NCBI GenBank assembly: GCA_929200405.1
Contig: CAKMZF010000012.1
Location: forward strand, 1 to 33,203
Direction: 5' to 3'
DNA length: 33,203 bases
Origin: an uncultured Gammaproteobacteria bacterium
Lineage (GTDB): Bacteria; Pseudomonadota; Gammaproteobacteria; Cardiobacteriales; CAKMZF01
A program made the position numbers and the translations under genes. Below the pieces are notes generated by a model, which made no database searches, was not told the DNA's origin, and worked only from the letters and a program-made list of their open reading frames with translations. Each line of letters begins with the position of its first letter. Position 1 is the first letter of the stretch. Positions 30,318-33,203 of this stretch are shown piece by piece.

Positions 30318-31928
30318 ATGAGCAATTTACACCATTATGACACCTTAATTATCGGCAGCGGCCTTGCTGGCGTTACGGTTGCTCTAGAGCTTGCCGAGCA
30401 TAAAAAAATCGCCATTTTAACCAAAGGCGAGCTACTCTCTGGCTCTAGTAATTGGGCGCAGGGCGGCATATCTGCGGTTATGGACAGCGAAGACACTCTG
30501 GAGTCTCATTATCAAGACACCCTCATTGCAGGTGCCAACCTAAATGACCCCGCGGCCACGCGGGCGGTAATTAACGGGGCACCAGAGGCAATCAATTGGT
30601 TACTGTCTTTTGATGTTCCTTTCACTCGCGAAGACTCCGGTGAGCTTCACCTCACCAGAGAAGGCGGTCATTCGGCTAGGCGCGTGGTTCATGCCGCTGA
30701 TGCCACTGGTCACGCGATTCAAAAGCAACTTACTGCTGCAGTAGAACAGCATCCTAATATTGATATTTTCACACATCATATTGCGATAGACCTTATCACC
30801 AATAAACACCCAAAACTCAATAGCAATGAGGATTGCTGCTACGGTGTCTATGCGCTAGATTCTGAAACCCAGAACGTTGATATTTTCTCTGCCAATAACA
30901 CAGTATTAAGCACTGGTGGCGCTGGAAAAGTGTATCTGTACACTACCAACCCAGACTCTACCTCTGGCGATGGCATTGCCATGGCCTATCGTGCAGGCTG
31001 TCAGATAACCAATATGGAGTTCATGCAATTCCACCCCACCTGCCTATTCCATCCGCTAGAAAAGTCTTTTCTGATTACCGAAGCGGTTCGTGGAGAAGGT
31101 GGCTACCTTAGACTGCCCGACAAACAAGGTCAAGGCAGCATAGATGGCCATCGCTTTATGCTAGACCATGATGAAAGAGCTGAGCTGGCTCCCCGAGACA
31201 TTGTCGCCAGAGCTATTGACTATGAAATGAAAAAAGGCGGGTATGACTGTGTGTATCTTGATATCACTCATCGCCCGAAAGAATTTATTCTCGAACATTT
31301 CCCGACCATATACGCTAAATGTTTGAGCTTAGGCATTGATATAGCAACCAGCCCAATACCTGTTGTACCCGCAGCGCACTACACCTGCGGTGGTGTTGCT
31401 ACAGACACCGATGCCAAAACCAATATAAAGAACCTATTGGCGATTGGAGAGACTACCTACACAGGCCTTCATGGCGCAAACCGCTTAGCCAGCAACTCAT
31501 TAGTCGAGTGTATTGTGTTTGGAAAAGCAGCGGCAAAAACCATACTCTCCTCTACCGCAACTGCTCACCCTACTTTGCCAGCATGGGATGAGAGTCAAGT
31601 TAGCGACCCTGATGAGCAAGTTATAATCTCTCATAACTGGGATGAGTTACGCCGATTTATGTGGAACTATGTTGGTATCGTCCGCACTGACAAAAGACTG
31701 GCTCGCGCTGCCAATCGCATCGCACTACTACATGAAGAAATTGATGATTTTTATGCAAACTTCAAAGTAAACCCAGACCTCATTGAGCTGAGAAACCTAG
31801 CTCAGGTCGCAGACCTAATCGTGCAGTCGGCACAGCAACGCAAAGAGTCTCGTGGACTGCACTTTACCAAAGACTATCCTGATCTAGTTGACAGCGAAAA
31901 GAAAGTCACAATACTACAAAAAAGCTAA
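30318..31928 (+). CDS. nadB: L-aspartate oxidase
   Basis: LIIGSGLAGVTVALELAEHKKIAILTKG, SNWAQGGISAV, REGGHSARRVVHAADATGHAIQ, MEFMQFHPTCLF, HYTCGGVATD, GLHGANRLASNSLVECIVFG. Confidence 0.98.
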   Translation: MSNLHHYDTLIIGSGLAGVTVALELAEHKKIAILTKGELLSGSSNWAQGGISAVMDSEDTLESHYQDTLIAGANLNDPAATRAVINGAPEAINWLLSFDVPFTREDSGELHLTREGGHSARRVVHAADATGHAIQKQLTAAVEQHPNIDIFTHHIAIDLITNKHPKLNSNEDCCYGVYALDSETQNVDIFSANNTVLSTGGAGKVYLYTTNPDSTSGDGIAMAYRAGCQITNMEFMQFHPTCLFHPLEKSFLITEAVRGEGGYLRLPDKQGQGSIDGHRFMLDHDERAELAPRDIVARAIDYEMKKGGYDCVYLDITHRPKEFILEHFPTIYAKCLSLGIDIATSPIPVVPAAHYTCGGVATDTDAKTNIKNLLAIGETTYTGLHGANRLASNSLVECIVFGKAAAKTILSSTATAHPTLPAWDESQVSDPDEQVIISHNWDELRRFMWNYVGIVRTDKRLARAANRIALLHEEIDDFYANFKVNPDLIELRNLAQVADLIVQSAQQRKESRGLHFTKDYPDLVDSEKKVTILQKS

Positions 31929-32007
31929 TCGCAAACACTCTGCTACCACAACCTTTACTGCTAGCCGTAGCATATGATTAGCAGTATTTAGGAAAGCATA
32001 GCGATTT

Positions 32008-32029
32008 CTTATTGGTAAAAACCAATGAG
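32008..32029 (+). terminator. Possible weak terminator or leader hairpin between nadB and gcvT
   Basis: CTTATTGGT-aaaa-ACCAATGAG (9-bp stem, one G-T pair) followed by TTTACC. The U-tract is short. Confidence 0.35.
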
Positions 32030-32109
32030 TTTACCTACAGTAACCTCTATAACGTAATCTTTACATGACCTTAGTTATCCATAATTAAACTCAGGAGTTG
32101 GAAATTTCT

Positions 32110-33203
32110 ATGACCGATGCAACCGAATTAAAAACCGTTGACCTTAATCAGTGGCATATTGACCAAGGTGCCAAAATGGTTCCTTTCGCTGGCTACTCTA
32201 TGCCGGTGCAATACCCAGAAGGCATTATGCAAGAGCATTTGCATACCCGCACCCAAGCCGGATTATTTGATGTATCTCATATGGGACAGATCTGGTTATC
32301 AGGAGACAATGTCGCGGCATTTTTAGAGCAAATAACACCAGCGAATGTTGTGGATTTAAAAATAGGTCAAATGCGCTATGGGCTACTACTTAATGAAGAA
32401 GGCGGCGTCATAGATGATTTGATGATGGTCAGAATGGCCGAAAATGCATTCTGGGTAATTATCAACGCCTCAAGGATTACCGAAGATTTGGCACATATCA
32501 ATGAGCACATCACCCCAGATGTTAAGTTGCGCCAGATCAACGATCGCATATTAATCGCCCTACAAGGTCCTGCTGCCGCAGCAGCCTTGGCAACCCTGAA
32601 CCCTGCTGTTCAAGAATTGACATTTTTAACAGCCACTACAGTAGACTTACTTGGTGCAGAATGTTGGATATCTCGCTCAGGTTACACAGGTGAAGATGGC
32701 TATGAAATCTCCATTCCTGCTGACAAAGGCCTAGAAGTAGTTACTGCCCTTACTACGCTAGAGACTGTAAAGCCTGCTGGTTTAGGATCTAGAGATTCCC
32801 TAAGACTAGAAGCAGGATTACCTTTATATGGCAATGAGCTAAACGAAACCACTAACCCCGTATCATCGGGATTACGTTGGGCTATAGGCAAAGCAAGACG
32901 CATCGATGGTGACCGTGCTGGCGGCTTTATCGGTGCAGATGCAGTATTAGATGCCATGCAAAGTGGCAGTAGCCATAAGCTAATTGGAGTACTGCCAGAA
33001 GGCAGAGCAATTTTGCGTACAGGTGCAGATATCAAATCTGGGGATAAAGTCGTGGGTAAAGTTACCAGTGGCGTGTTCTCTCCTAGCCTAGAGCGCCCTA
33101 TAGCCGTAGCATTAGTAGAAGCAGCGCACAGTGATGATGAACTAACCGCAGAATTGCGAGGTAAATCAGTCGCCATCACCAAAGCTAAGTTACCGTTTGT
33201 GGC
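32110..33203 (+). CDS. gcvT: Glycine cleavage system T protein (aminomethyltransferase), truncated by window end
   Basis: The open frame from ATG 32110 translates MTDATELKTVDLNQWHIDQGAKMVPFAGYSMPVQYPEGIMQEHLHTRTQAGLFDVSHMGQIW and stays open to 33203. It is absent from the ORF track because no stop lies within the window. Confidence 0.96.
   Translation, partial: MTDATELKTVDLNQWHIDQGAKMVPFAGYSMPVQYPEGIMQEHLHTRTQAGLFDVSHMGQIWLSGDNVAAFLEQITPANVVDLKIGQMRYGLLLNEEGGVIDDLMMVRMAENAFWVIINASRITEDLAHINEHITPDVKLRQINDRILIALQGPAAAAALATLNPAVQELTFLTATTVDLLGAECWISRSGYTGEDGYEISIPADKGLEVVTALTTLETVKPAGLGSRDSLRLEAGLPLYGNELNETTNPVSSGLRWAIGKARRIDGDRAGGFIGADAVLDAMQSGSSHKLIGVLPEGRAILRTGADIKSGDKVVGKVTSGVFSPSLERPIAVALVEAAHSDDELTAELRGKSVAITKAKLPFV

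Noticed and set aside
31929-32109. Glycine riboswitch upstream of gcvT
   Set aside because: I looked for the conserved glycine aptamer core segments and did not see them. Only simple hairpins are present.
32700-33182. 160-aa minus-strand ORF at the window end
   Set aside because: It lies antisense to gcvT, whose plus-strand frame has clear GcvT homology and is missing from the track only because its stop is outside the window.
1-33203. CRISPR arrays, transposons, prophage or defence islands
   Set aside because: No regularly spaced direct repeats, transposase, integrase or phage genes were seen. Nearly all the sequence is core metabolic or housekeeping genes.

Overview
The window looks like a conserved core-genome stretch of a gammaproteobacterium-like organism. 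I found no mobile elements, CRISPR arrays, rRNA or tRNA genes. From left to right: pit phosphate transporter (-); DUF4377-type lipoprotein (+); extensin-like protein (-); ornithine cyclodeaminase/mu-crystallin family (-); metK-ahcY (-); moaC-rnd (+); a minus-strand run def-fmt-rsmB-DUF4390-ntrY-ntrX-trkA-trkH; a LysM-less LysM-protein-like lipoprotein, dprA, topA, tsaC-like and hemF (+); azlCD (-); nadC-nadA-RBBP9-like hydrolase-nadB (+); and a 3'-truncated gcvT (+) that is missing from the ORF track. The strongest non-coding signal is an S-adenosylhomocysteine (SAH) riboswitch at about 7021-7117 (-), in the leader of metK-ahcY. A plausible anti-Shine-Dalgarno partner next to it suggests a translational ON switch. 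The strongest protein anomaly is an NtrX-like response regulator whose AAA+ core has lost the GAFTGA loop, the Walker B aspartate and the arginine-finger residues, while the receiver and DNA-binding ends remain. I see no clear sign of a wholly new multi-gene system.
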